From: Apiospora phragmitis | Taxonomy: Eukaryota; Ascomycota; Sordariomycetes; Amphisphaeriales; Apiosporaceae | Direction: 5' to 3' | DNA length: 64,000 nucleotides | Assembly (NCBI GenBank): GCA_038363925.1 | Contig: JAQQWL010000006.1 | Coordinates: 2,088,501 to 2,152,500 of the forward strand | Part shown: positions 48,409 through 61,141 of the stretch, in pieces | Layout of the letters: each line of letters starts with the position of its first letter | Numbering within the stretch: the first letter of the stretch is position 1 | The notes under the pieces: generated by a model | Databases searched by the model: none | What the model was told of the DNA's origin: nothing | The model's input: the letters and a program-made list of their open reading frames with translations, nothing else | Program-made: the position numbers and the translations under genes

Positions 48409-49163
48409 TGATAAGTCATGTTTAGTATTTGGTGGTGGAATAGGGAATAGGGGGAGGAGCAAAGCTGTCATGAGAACAAGTCCATTTTCGGGATGGCGTT
48501 ACGTAGGGTAAGCATAGGGGATTCAGCATTTTTGAAAGGTTTATGGAATGAAGTCTGGATACAGCGTAATTCTATACGTTACTGTTGTTTTCTCTACGAA
48601 ACAAGGGGCTTTATCAATGTGTTTTATACACGTGATTTGCCTGTATTGTCCATATGGTGTAATCATACACATTCACGATATGGAGTACTACGAAGGGTAT
48701 CGTTAATTCATATGTGCATTTACTATGCTACATTCATCAATCCTCCATCTATAGCAAACTCCCAGGATCCCCCAGATGCATATTGTAAGGCAGGTTTTTG
48801 GTAGACGGCCAACAAAGTGAACGTTTGAAAAGAGAGAAAATCGATCCGCCCAGTATACACGGCATTCTACTGCACCTTTCCTGTCCAAGAAACGCTTGAA
48901 TCCAATCCATTTGGAGGTCGCAATTGAACCCAGCTTGACCGCCATGCCCGTCCTCGGTTCAATGCATCCCGTCCATGCACACGTAGTGGAGGTTTCAGAA
49001 ACATGATCGGAATCCCGCCCCCCAAGACCGCGAAATTGCTCGCGCATGTATGTTGGAGGAAAAAGCGTGTATATCCTTTTTCCCCCGGGTAGGGTGGGCT
49101 GCCTGCCCTGCTCGTTGTTGGGGGTATCCTTCCCATAAATAAACCGCTCGTGATCACTATAAT
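48409..49163. other. Convergent 3' flanks of the apsB-like and metacaspase genes
   Basis: 750 bp between converging stops, AT-richer than the genes; nothing else seen. Confidence 0.6.
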
Positions 49164-51210
49164 TTTACATGACAAAAAGGAGATTCGTGTCTGATAACAA
49201 ACTGCTACGTTAGTATGTGCATTCATCGTTCCTTCTAAACCCCCCTTTTCAAACCTGTGAATTGACTAGGGGTCCGGAAGCCAGGTGTGTGTGGTGGGAC
49301 TGACCGAGTGGGTGGCTGCATGAAAGTTGAGGTTTCTGTGTGTAACGTGTTGCCAATTCGTCGCGGATGCTGTTGAGGAGCTGGACGTAGCTCTGCTGTG
49401 GGTTCTTCTTGAGTGCCGTGATGAAAGCCCATGACATGGCCCCGGTAGCTTGCGAGGCAATGGTAGCATCAGCCCTAGAGATGTAGTGTTAGCGAAAGCC
49501 CAAGCATGCCGTATGCCACATGAATCGTATGCTGAAGAACGACAGCAGATCCCTCAACCCCCAGAACATCGGTGCTGCCCAACATGACTCGTCGCCCTGA
49601 CAGCAAACTCCCAGCCGTATGGTAGTGGAACTTTGGTCTAGAGCGTGGAACACCCAATCTCACTCTATATATACACATGGGCGAAACTCCCCAAGAAGCA
49701 CCGCTTTTCCAAATCGTTCCCAGCTTCTGCCCGGCGTCAACGCTGTGATTCTTATGTGCTCATATGGATATGCACCCCGCCAGTGTATCAAAATGCACTC
49801 CGAAGCGTTGCCGCGATCCTATAAAATATATATACATGGACAAACAAATGAAAGTGTCGCATGGGTCGGGTATACTAATAAGAAGAGATGGTAATGAGAG
49901 GTGTACGAACGAGGTTTGGTCGTCTTTGCTGCCTGAGAGCATAACGACATCCGCGGGAGACGTCTTGGTAGCCATGGTTCGGTTGTACGCATCGTCACCG
50001 TTGGTGGCTTTCTTGAAGAAACTCATTACATTCTTCGCAACGCCACCCATATCGCCCTGGCTGTAGGACGAGATGACGCCCAGGAGACCTTGGCCAGCTT
50101 CCTTGGCCAGATTGGGCTCCTTGAGTACGCCTTGCGTCGAGTAAATATAAGGAAGGTCAAGAGCAGTCCCAGAGTGGCAAGAGTCGAAGATTGCCGTTAG
50201 CCGTACGCCGGGTTGCAAGGGTCGAACCATGATTCTGTGCATCTCGTCGTCCGTAATGTGGCCGACAGATCGGAAGTCCACGGGTAAATGACCTCATCGT
50301 AGCCGTCAGCTTCGTCGCCGTCCAGGTCCTTGGTCTGTCCACCGTGGCCTGTACACATTACATCCGATTAGCTCAGCTCATGCTGTGTAGATATGGAGTT
50401 TCCGCACTTACCGGAGTAGTGGAAGAATAGGGAGTCGTTGGGCTTGGCATCCTTGACAAGCCAATGCATGGCACGCAATATGTTCTGTTTCGTCGGCTGG
50501 CTCATGGGATTTTGCTGATCATCGGTCAGGATGACCATGTCCTCGCGTTTGTAACCGAAGTGCTCGACCAGGTACCCCGACATGTTCTTAACATCGTTGA
50601 TGCATCCGCGAAGCTGCCCTCGCTGGCCGAAATAGTTGATACCAATCAGCAGCGCTTTCCGACGTCCGGTACAATTACTATATTGAAACGCATATCCCTG
50701 GGGAGCTCCATGGCCGAAGCTTTGTGGAGCGGCAGGAGGCGGGGGCGGGGCTTGGTAGGCGTTCGGTGCTACATGCATGGGTCACGGTCAGTCGTCAGAG
50801 CTCTCCAGACCAGAGTATCTCCCCCACGGTGAAGGACGTACGAGGTCTGCCGTAGTGGCTCTGCTGCGGTGGTTGGCCATAACCGCCGCATTGTGGTTGA
50901 GGAGGGACCCTGTAATCCCATGTTAGTCCATGGCGGCAGGGCAAGCGGTCATCGAAGCCCCGTGGACATTGTGCACACCTGGTTGTAACCGTAGGCCTGT
51001 GGAGGGGGAGGTCCTTGGCTGTAGCCGTATTGGGGAGCTTGCGGGGGATAATTATACCCATGAGAAGGACTGCAAGCGCATTAGTCGAGCTTGAGATCTC
51101 TAGATAGGGTTGAATGAATCATGACGTCGCAGGTCCTTGATCACGTACGCGTAGTACTGTTGAGGCGGCGGAGCGCCGTAGCTCTGGCCAGGGTAGTTGT
51201 AGTTGGACAT
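49164..51210 (-). CDS. mca1: Metacaspase (Mca1/CasA type), 404 aa after one frame correction, 7 exons
   Basis: Cysteine protease that cleaves after Arg/Lys and acts in fungal stress response and protein quality control. Exons in order: 51210-51149, 51069-50977, 50909-50842, 50768-50412, 50348-49911, 49474-49305, 49189-49164. The prodomain (1-100) is Tyr/Pro/Gln/Gly-rich. The p20 region starts at [12 protein letters not shown]. The catalytic His195 is in HYSGHGGQ and Cys251 in FDSCHSG. The frame breaks at CCC 50282-50284; one more C gives DEVIYPVDFRS. The last exon is 26 nt, is preceded by TACTAAC, and supplies the family ending LDTNLLFVM. The donor of exon 2 (GTGCAC rather than GTGTGC two bases earlier) was chosen because only it keeps the frame. 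Confidence 0.87.
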
Positions 51211-54200
51211 GACAAGAAGAGTCTCTAGGAGGTATGAAGTTGATGTAGGCGATGGATAGTTATACCCCGGCAAGACGCCCAAGAGGCGACTCAACGCGTG
51301 AGTTGGCGGGACTTCGGACGGCGGTTGAAGTTATTGAGGTTCTGGGCCAGGGGCAAGTTCTTATAGACAAGCAGGCTTGTGTTAGTGAGAGGTAACTCGT
51401 AGGCGTGGAGGCGCCAATGGGCTCAGTATTTTGCAGGTATCGTGGCCGGAGACGGAGCGCGTTGTGGTGGTGGTGGATGTATTATTGGATATGTATTTGA
51501 TGATGCTCGCGCGTACCGGATGTGGTAGCTTAGGCCGCCAACTATCTTTCTATCTCTCTGCCCTAGGGTCCGAGCAGAGTGAGAGGCGGACAAAGGCGAC
51601 GGCCCAAGGGTGCAGGCCAAAGCTTCGCTAGCAGTGCGTGTCGTACATTGCGAAGGTGCGGACCGGGACGATAGATGGGAAACAAATTTCTGGACTTACA
51701 GCGTACAGGGATGCAGATGTTAGAGAGGGAGCTCAGGTCTGGCTATACCGCTGCTACGTTAGGACTAGTTAGCCAGGCCACACGTTTGCTTTTTTTTTTT
51801 TTTTTTTTTTTTGGACAAGGGGCTGGCAGGATATGTATGTAGTAAGTAGTATGGATTTCTATCAATCTTGTCTCGGGCTTGTCTGGGTGTGGGACAGCGC
51901 GCGCAAGCATGCGTGGACGGGATAGTGAAGGGATCAGCTTTCCACCAGTGGAGGTGGAGGCGGAGAGAGAGGGGTGTTCTGACTCGATGTGGGATAGGAT
52001 GGGGTGGTATTGAAAGGAACTAGGTTGGACGGGGGTTAGACGGGCACAGCACGACTTGTGCTTGCTGTCTGGCAGTATGCGAATGGGAGGGTGGGAGAGC
52101 GCGAGATAGCTGCTTGTCTATCCGTCTGTCTGACTGACCGTATGAATGATAGATGGATGGATGGAGGATGTGCGCTTGTGGAGGTTGAGCTGGTCCCGGT
52201 GTTTAGGCCTTGGCAAAGAAGCATGGCACATGGTGCATGGCTCAACTGAGCGAGATCAATTGAGTGACATAACCGCAGCCTTCGAATGAACCCAAGGCAA
52301 AAACCAGTACATCGGCACAGCCCGGGCCAGTCCACGATATACCCGATGGTTGTATGCGGGTCTGGTGGGCTTGCAAGTACCTGGGCTTGAAGAAGATACA
52401 TTTATGTATCCGGCTCTCCAGCCCTAGCACGCACTCCCAGCTGCGTCAATCATATGGCGGGGTTGCCGTCGATCATTTTCACTTTTTCTCCATCCAACCT
52501 TCATTTGCTGCTGTTCGCCGACCTCCTGGAAGCTAGAAGGGCTCCTGCATGTGCCAATCACCGGCAGCATACCCAGCATAGCGGTTGGAATCTTCAAGCG
52601 CGTGGTACTCGAAGGGTCTCCCGGTGAAATTGGTGAAGGCCATTTTCCGGAGCCCTAGAGCTCTAGGCAGAGCACGAAAACTTCAAATCTTAGTAGCTCC
52701 TCCTATCAACACCTAATCTTTAACCATCTCAGCCTCGAAACCCTTTCAGCCGGGACGAGACCCACCTGGGCAATCATTGGTGGCGCCCAAGAGACCCTGG
52801 CCCATAAGATAAGAAAGAGAGAGGTCTGGTCACAAAACTGCAGAAGTGTCTATACTTTGTTGCAACTACAGCAAGCGTAATAGACGAGATAAAGAACGTC
52901 TTGCCGTTACCTGGTTATCTGTCATAAAATTGCTGTTGTTGCTATTTGTTCAGCTCTTATTACTTCCTATTCTAAGCACTGCGCTCAGCTCGGCTTCCTT
53001 CCCCGGCCGCACATCGCATTTGTGTATACGTAACCTATAGGTGTAACGCTCTTGATTCGTCGCGGCGGTAATTCGGTCGACATAATGGATATTGGCATTG
53101 CAGACGGCGGATACCAATCAACATCGCCTTCCATGCCTATACCTCCGTCTCGCTTATGTCCCGTCTCCCAAGCATATTCTGTTTATGCATACTTCTCCCT
53201 GATCGCGAGACATGCAGCTGCTGCAAAGACATTCGGTCTCACTAGCGGTGCTGTCAGATTAGCCTCTCGCTCGGCCATGTGCTGACTGATACATGAAGTA
53301 CATGTGAAGCTAGCAATGTTAGCTACAGAGTTTGGACAATTTGGTAGTTTCGCCCCTTTTCCTTTTTCCACCGGTCTTTGTTCGTGAGGGTTTTGACTCA
53401 GCTGCATACTCGCTTGGAGTTGTGGGCTATGTCATTGTCGTCATCTCGCTGTCATATCCGCGGAACGCTTGCTTTCCTGCTTTCCGCCATTGCCCAATCA
53501 TGTCTCGACAAAGGACTTGCAGCTGCCATCTTCCTCGCAAGTTGCCAGATTCGGACAGTCGGTATAGTCTTTCATTTCCGCTGAGTTTGCTGGTCGTTGC
53601 TTGGCTTAGCTTCTCGCCCTGGGATTGGAACTTTTTTGCAGGCCCCTTTCTAATAAGGCCGTTGATATCCCCGCAGAGTCCCGAAGCTGAGGGCATCTGC
53701 AATCTTGGTATCACTATACTTCAATGGTTTCATGCCTGCTGCATACTTCCGGGTAGTAGACAGCCAATGCGTGTTTAGCCGTTGAGGCCATCCCGCACTA
53801 TTAAATTTCCGCCGGTGTCCCCGTGGGCATTCTCGGTGCATCTACTGTCCCATGTTCCAGAACCGTGGTTAACGCCACGTGTAGTTTCCGCTTTAGCACC
53901 ACGATGCCAGAACTAATTCCCCGACACCATCGACCAGCACATCGAATGATAACCCACATCGGAGCCTTTGGCGTTTTTCTAGACCTTCTACGCAAGGCGA
54001 CGGTACTCGTTGTGATTTCCTGAGACTCTAAACCCGCAAGACGTTCAGGAAAGGAAAAGGGAACATCAATTATCCTGATCTGATGCAAGACCACCTAATC
54101 TGGCCAAGTGGCGGTCATTCCGGCTTGTCTTGGCTGGCCTGAAAAAGTTTCCATCTCAGCCAATCATCAGTTGCATGTAAAATGCACATAGCCGTACTGC

Positions 54201-56115
54201 TAGTCTTACTGCTTGTCCGTCAGGCAAGTCTCCCTTGTTCCTCGCTTACAAGGCGCCCTGAATTTTTTATTCCGGGATACGACACACGATCTCCCCTTCC
54301 GAGTAGTCACCGCTTGTGAGCTAGAAGACATTAGAGCCAGTTCGTTGCCGGCATACAGAGCCTCAGCCGGCATGTAGGCCGGGACTGTAGATATCGGTTA
54401 TATTTAGTAATGTTGGATGGACAGGTACCGGCAGTTGGGTTTTGCCACCATTGCGGCCTTGGAAAGAGGCAGTCTGCTTGGGCTGTCCGGAGCCAACGCT
54501 GTTGGCCAATGAAGGGGCAGCCGAGCAGCGGTACTGGCGGAGGCGGTGCTGTTGCTTGCTGCTGCTTGCTGCTGCTCGTACGACGCGCCAGAAGTAGTAC
54601 AACCCCCCGCATTATTGCTTTCTATCGTATCTCCCGCATGACCGTGGTGCCCATCACCTTCACTGATCTGCATGCTTCTCTGAGATAGGCCAGCGTCCTT
54701 CCGCTTGCTTACGTGATGTTCTTCGTGGGGTTACCTTCTGATGAATGTCATCTTGCATGAGAGCAGCACCATGTGGGATGCTGTGGACCATACGAGCCGA
54801 GGCAACTTTTATTTTTCCTAGGCCATGAAAAAGAGAAAGAGAAAAAAACCTGCACTCATGCAGACATCATCTTCCAACAGACCGCCGGGCACACCTCCGC
54901 CTTTTCTCTGGCAGCCCATATGTTACCTCTTACCTAAGCTCTTATCAAGCGAGCCTAATAGTATGAGGCTTGGATATTCTGCATACGAGCATTGCAAGTT
55001 AAACACAAGGGCAAACAGTAAATTCAAGTGATGGGCGGCTAAGTCGGCAGAGCCTTAGCAGCAACCAGTTACTGAAAGTGCATATTGATTACATATTAGC
55101 AGCATAACATTGTAACTCGCCCGTTGTGGCCCTTTGGGCTAAACCACCTTGATGCTGAGTCACCCCTTACGAATGTTAGCATGTCCACTGTCACGCATAC
55201 TCAGGTGTAGGGTTGAAAATGTAGCCAGGAGATCTAAACAGCCATTCATATAGTCCTTTCCATACCAACGGATGGACGCCAGCCAAATAACGCCACCAGT
55301 ATTTCACTATATCCAACCGATCTTGTAGTCCCAGATAAAATAATAAAAGTTCAAGGCCTGCCTTTCTCGCGATGAAAACAAGCTGAAGTCTACATTTTCG
55401 AATGCGTTTTCCATGCTCAGCCCGTTCGAAATCAAGGATATTGCGACGCATGGCCCAGAAGCGGCGCCTCTGCCACTCAAGACATCTGCTTTTTCTCGGC
55501 TAGCTATGGTAATACTGGGGAATACAAATTAATGTTTTAAGCATTGTATGCTTTTGGGTCATATAGTAAGTCAGTTCAGCATCTGGTCATCATCCATATA
55601 CAGACGGCAGTCCCCAAGTCGCCCAGCAGAGGTGCACATAACGCTCCTAATAATGGAAAGACTCGCCCGGTGCAAGATACGTTTGGAACATGCTGAATCC
55701 GACGCTCTTCCATGGCATGTGCGTCTGGGTTGTCAGAACCGACACCCTCAGCATTCTGTCGCCGCCGGAGATTACTACACTATTCCCGGCGCCTGCCTTG
55801 GGAGAAGAAGTGGTCTATGTTGATGGCCTCTTAATTCGCAAGGCGATCAATGTACAGAACCAAACGCGGCATACCACATTATCGATATATATACCCAATC
55901 AAAGACATTATTTAGAACCAAGTCCAGTAGCTCTCCGGTAATTGCCGGTTATGCTGTGTTGTTATTAAAAGGTACTAATTCCTGGATATCTCCCTACTCG
56001 AGCTAAATATCGCTCATGATATCAATGAGCACCGTCTGCTTCAAACCTCAGGGCGCTCCATATGAAGGGTGGTAATTAACACATATTGACGTTGTGGCAC
56101 CCTTTCCTCTCCCCC
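51211..56115. other. Gene-poor stretch of 4.9 kb
   Basis: The left part is the metacaspase promoter and includes the T23 run. Beyond it I see only short overlapping frames, some hydrophobic (53332-53778) but without ATG or splice support. No transposon ends or coding relics recognised. Confidence 0.5.
51790..51812. repeat. Poly-T tract (T23)
   Basis: Uninterrupted run of 23 T, about 580 bp upstream of the metacaspase start. Length in the real genome may differ. Confidence 0.95.
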
Positions 56116-58411
56116 TCATCCTCCCTTCATGACCACATCCTGCTTGGTTGAGCCAGCACCCTCTTCATCGTCCGTCTTTCTCATGAGCCATACATTCAAT
56201 GCCCAGAGTAGCCTGAAGGCCTCCAGGCGTTCCTTAGGCTTGAAAAGATCGTACCAAGAACTCCGCCATAACTCCAGCTTATCCCAGGATCTGGTCCCTT
56301 CTTCGGGGGCCCCGGCGAAGACCTCGAGGAGCCGCATCGGCACGCGGACACGCAGGATAGAAATATGGTGAAAGAGGCTGCTGATCACAAAAACATCGTC
56401 GAAGTCGGCTCCAGGTTGCTTGCCTATGGCCGTGTATCGCATCTTCTTGTCCCAGTTGGACGCTGGAAGACGCACCATCCGGTAGTTATCATAAATGCCG
56501 AGCGTCTTCCGTGACTTTTTGTTCGCGGATGGGCCGCGCATCGGTAGGCCTGATGATGGAGATATGGGGTGGGACGGCGATTGAGGACGCTTATTGGTAT
56601 TGCTTTCCTTGCCCTGCTTCAATGCAGAGCCATCGCCGGCCTTTTCGTTTGTAGGCGATAACGGCGAGCTGGCCGTGTTATCAGCCTCCAGAGGTGTGAC
56701 GTTACTGTCGCCCTCTGAACGTTCTATACTCTCAATTTCGCGGCCTATAGGACCACCTTCCGCTCCTCCCCACCTCCTCGTTGTTGCCCACCACCTCCCA
56801 TCACCGAATCTCTTCTCCTTCTGGCCCTCGCGCGCGCGATGCTGCGCAGTGATCAATGCTGCCACAAGTTCGCGGCCGAAGTCAACGCTCTGATCAGACG
56901 GCGTGCTGAAGTTGGTGATGTTCCTGGCAGAAACTGCCGCAAGTGGACCTTCCACAACACCACGCCTAGCATCTTCACGTGCCTGGGGCACCCTAGCAAG
57001 GAAATTGCACCCTGATGGAAAATAAGAAGCCCGTGCCAGGCGGGACTGAGCCTGCTGTGCTTCGCTTTTTGGCGGAGCTGACGATGGTCCGAGAAGATGG
57101 AGGCGCGGCTCTACACGAGGTGTCGCAAGGTTGCAGCCGCAGTCATACGAGACCAACTTGACAAAGGCTGTGATCAAGCCGTGTCTGAGCTCGGGCGGCA
57201 TGCTAGAGCCAGATGCAATACGGTACGTGGTTCTTTGTGTTTGGTTGTTATTTTGAGTGGTTGCGGCACCGGCTATAGCGAACTCGGCTTGTTCAAGACT
57301 ACCATCAAGGGCCGTGGGGCGTAGCTCGGAAGATGTGGGAGGTTGTTCTTCCTCTTCATTGTATTGGATTGGAGGCTGCGAGGTGTCGTCCCAGTATGAG
57401 GCCATCAAGTCAAGCTGCCGGAAGAATTCGTAGCAGTTCCCTAGGCGCGCTGCCTTGGACCCCGGCCCGGAGCGGATACGCTTGATGGTTTTGAATGCGG
57501 CCTGGTTATCTATCGCGAGTTCATTGCGTCTTTCGAGATAAACTCGGGCCTCTGGGGACAAAGTCCCATTGGATAAAGGCCTCCGAAAAGCTGCATCCAT
57601 GGCTCGTGCTCCATCTACGTCCATGTCATCCCACCCCGTCCCCGAAGGGACGTACGAGGGGTCCGGCAGCAGATCTTCGGCGCCGACATCTGTATGCACA
57701 TGCACACCAAGCGCCGTAAAGGGGGAATGGTCCAATTGAGACGGTCTCTGTACGGATTGCAACACACGGACCACGGACTCCTGCCCCAGTACGTTCTTGT
57801 CTGCTAGTTGTGGGCTGAAAGCTGGCAGATTGATAGGTGTGGCGGGCGGTACATCCTTGGGGGGTGGACCCAGCGTCGCCGGTGTAACTGATATCAAGGT
57901 GAGCTTGAAGGCTACAGGATAATGATGGATTTTACAAATAACAAGTGCGAATAGAAATGGCCGAGCAGTCTAGTGGCACCGAACTCTCATATCCGAGTGC
58001 CCAAGCGTAATCTTGGCCGGCTCGGGGACCGAGTTAACCGACCGAGCGGTATGAAACGTGACGTCCAGAGTGCAGGCAAGAGCTTAGTCTGGCAAAAGAC
58101 GACACAGACATTGCCTTGCCAAGTTTACGAGCTTGGTCTTTCCGAATTCAAGAGTGGAGGACGAATTCCTCGGCTTACCATCGTGAACGGGTGTTGTGAC
58201 GAGGCTATTGGAAGAAGAAAGTCATGAGGAGACGAAGGATAGCACTTGCTACGTCACATTTGTCATGGAGCAGACAAGCCCCTTTGTAAGGCCAGGTTGT
58301 CTCACTAATCTGTCCATGGGACAACATGGACACAACCATTGGCGTAATTGGGATGAAGCCATAACAAAAAGGAAAGTACGACTTACTCAAATCAACCAAA
58401 CCGCCAAACAT
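56116..58411 (-). CDS. Uncharacterised protein, about 598 aa
   Basis: A long open frame (56116-57887) without introns and with even coding character. It has no ATG near its 5' end, so a first exon is needed. The best candidate is 58411-58387 (MFGGLVDL), which ends at a GTAAGT. Joined to the acceptor ATATCAG at 57888 it gives a length divisible by three, but the 499-nt intron makes this tentative. The protein is mostly polar. The C-terminal 130 residues look folded (NWDKKMRYTAIGKQPGADFDDVFVISS..., then an amphipathic RLLEVFAG...LFKPKERLEAFRLLWALNVWL). I recognise no domain and cannot assign a function or location. Confidence 0.65.
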
Positions 58412-61141
58412 ATTCAACACTCGAACCGGTGGGTGAGTGAGTGAGGTATAACCCCTAAGCCCTTCTACGAAATCTTGAAGCGAAAACAGCCGGCTTGTTG
58501 GCGGGCTGGCCACTTGCGCGGGGCCTTATCTTGTACGGAGAAGGGTACTACCACCCAGCATCTGGAGGCAATGGCAATTGATTGATTGTTGGGTTTGGTT
58601 TTGGTAGTGCTGCCCGTAGCTTGTAGGCTTCTCCCTAATGCTCGCGTGCGACAAATGACGTTGAAGGCAATTGAGCCTCAGCTGAGGTAACGACGAACGT
58701 TCGCCTTTGCTGGCGGAGGGTCGGGCCGGAGACGCTACTGTAAAGCTAAGGTTACTGGTCACTTGCAGCGGCTGGCGACAGCGGCCAATTACTGGGAGAG
58801 CGGGAGTCTGGAGATCCTTTCTGACTTGTTCTCACACCACCAAGCTGCACTGGTCAGACCCCGTTGAAACAAACAAGAGGTTGGTGATTGACAAGACGTT
58901 TGGTCGGCATGCCGCGTTTCCGACGACATTCAAGAGATAGAAAAATGCCAGTTGCCCACAGTCGCAGCAGCTGTCCGTTGTTGTCCCAGGTAGGCTTGGT
59001 GTCTTGGGGGGTTGACTGATTAGGAGGCCAGGAGGTGTTTGAGCTGGGAAATGGTGTGGGTGGGTTTTCCATCAAGCAGACCGGAAGTCTGAAAATACAT
59101 AGGCACGGCCTTATTTCCAAGAGTATGGTGGGGATTCGAATCAGGTATGCCAGGCATGGTCTTTCAGACGGCCCTCTGTCCGATTGATGGATGACAAGAG
59201 TTCCGATGAAAAGAAAAGAGAAATATTCGGGTTCACTATCGAAGATAACACAAGTGTGTCGAACATTGTTACCGTCTCGTTATTGTTTCTGTTTCCTACT
59301 GTTACCTAATATGCAGACAGATGCCCCGCTTGCCCGCCCTGAGATGAGCAACCCACCAAGGCCGAGAATGGTGAAATCATCTCTCCATGCGTATGTGTTT
59401 TAATAAGTATCACTGGGCTACTCGGTCGAGAGAAAGTCCATCATAATCGTCGGGTGCACTGCATACAGAACAGAAGGGTTTCGCGCTGCTTCATAATCGG
59501 GAGATCTAGCATTACAAGAAACAAACACACGGCGGGTCGATGCCTTTCGAAGATCATGACGGGACATCCCTGACCCGACCCCAGGATTGGGGCAGAAGGT
59601 TGAAAGACCCGCTCCTTCCTTACCCTTTGACCGGGCAGCAACAGAGACTTCACTCTAGAATATGTCGTATGATCTTGATTCGGATAGATTGCACGCATTG
59701 GATAGATAGATGCAAGCCAAGTTCAGACATCCACAGAAGGTGCCTCCTTCGCGTTTGGTGAACCGGTCAGGTCACCGACTGCAGAAACTTAATCGGATCT
59801 AGTCCTGGGTTTTATCTTAAGCACCTCTAGCACCATGGTGCTGCACAAGCCGGGATGCTGCAACGAACCATTCAGCCATCCACCAACGAGATACAGAATC
59901 TGGATGGCTAAAGGTTGGAATCCCGACGTCGTATGCAACTCAGAAAATCACTACTCATATGTACGAGTCGGGATTCTGCACGGACAATTTCATTAGTGCC
60001 AGAGTTGCATTGGAAAAGCATGTGGTTTGATACAGTCCATTTGTACGTTCGGAGCACTAACCTGCCATGACATCCCTACACACCTCTCTCTCTCTCTACC
60101 CAGACCAGCGAGACGGGCTGGTCCCGATATCATGAAGTGCATCAATCGGTAGATCATCCCCGATAAACACTGAATGTTGGAAGGAAAGAAAGAAAAGCAT
60201 GCAAAAGACTGGCCATCTTCCAAACAATAATTAGAAACCCAGAAGATCCTCAGCGACGGGAAGTAAAAAAAAGAATGGCCCGAATATGGTAAATGTCCGT
60301 TGCCACCCCACAACCTCGGCGCGGCAATGCCCAGACCCAGTGAGGCTCTGAGGGAGGAACTGCTTCACCTTTGTCGCAGAACAGGGGGTTGCTTTTGGTT
60401 GCGCCCCGTTGCGCCCCGTTACGCCCCGCCCCAACCCATGCTCTTCCGGAATTGCATACTAACTTGACATCACGGCTCGCCCGTCCTCGTCTCTCAGACA
60501 AGCAGAGTCCTTGGCAGCACACACACAGAGAGAGGGCCCCTGCTGCATAGCCAATCCCCATCGACATGTTTGTGCCTGTCAAACAAACGACAGGGTGCTT
60601 CCTCCAATCCGGTCCGTCGACAGGTCCCTAAGGCCGTGCCAACCCGACCCGTCCTCGAGTCTCATGGTCTTGGGAGGGAGCATGGCTTTGAACGGTGGGG
60701 ACCTTTTCTTAGCACCGTCATGGGTTGTGCTGCTTCTCAGACTGATTGACCCGGACCCTCTCGGTTCACGACCGGGTTCCAATTGCCTCACAGGGCCACT
60801 TCTTCCTACTGTTCTTGTTTCTTCTGCTATCATTCTATTCATCCACTTGTCTTGCTGGCCGTTTGTGCCTTTAGCCGTGTGTCTTCTGTTGTTTCGACTT
60901 CCCAGTGGGAAATACCTTTCTATCTTCTATATCCTCATCAGCGCTTCACAGTATCCTGATTGATTCATGTGCTTGACGTGAGATTGATTCCGGCGGCCGG
61001 CCAGTTTTTTTTTTTTCCTCGTTTTTTTCCCCTCGTTTCTTTCCATTATATTCTTGTAGAGAGCGTCTGTGTTTGCTTGAAGCCACAGCCTCTCATTAAC
61101 CTTCGCGACTGGAATCGCTTTTCGAGTGACTGCTCGGCAAT
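58412..61141. promoter_or_regulatory. Divergent intergenic region, 2.7 kb
   Basis: No supported gene. The last 150 bp hold pyrimidine tracts (T/C runs at about 61005-61045) typical of sequence just ahead of fungal transcription starts, belonging to the downstream membrane-protein gene. Confidence 0.5.

Noticed and set aside
47041..48471. 476-codon minus-strand frame opposite the apsB-like gene
   Set aside because: Image of GC-rich coiled-coil codons; the plus strand carries the conserved protein.
53332..53778. 148-codon hydrophobic frame as a membrane protein
   Set aside because: It lacks an ATG at its start and any splice link; overlapping frames look equally random.
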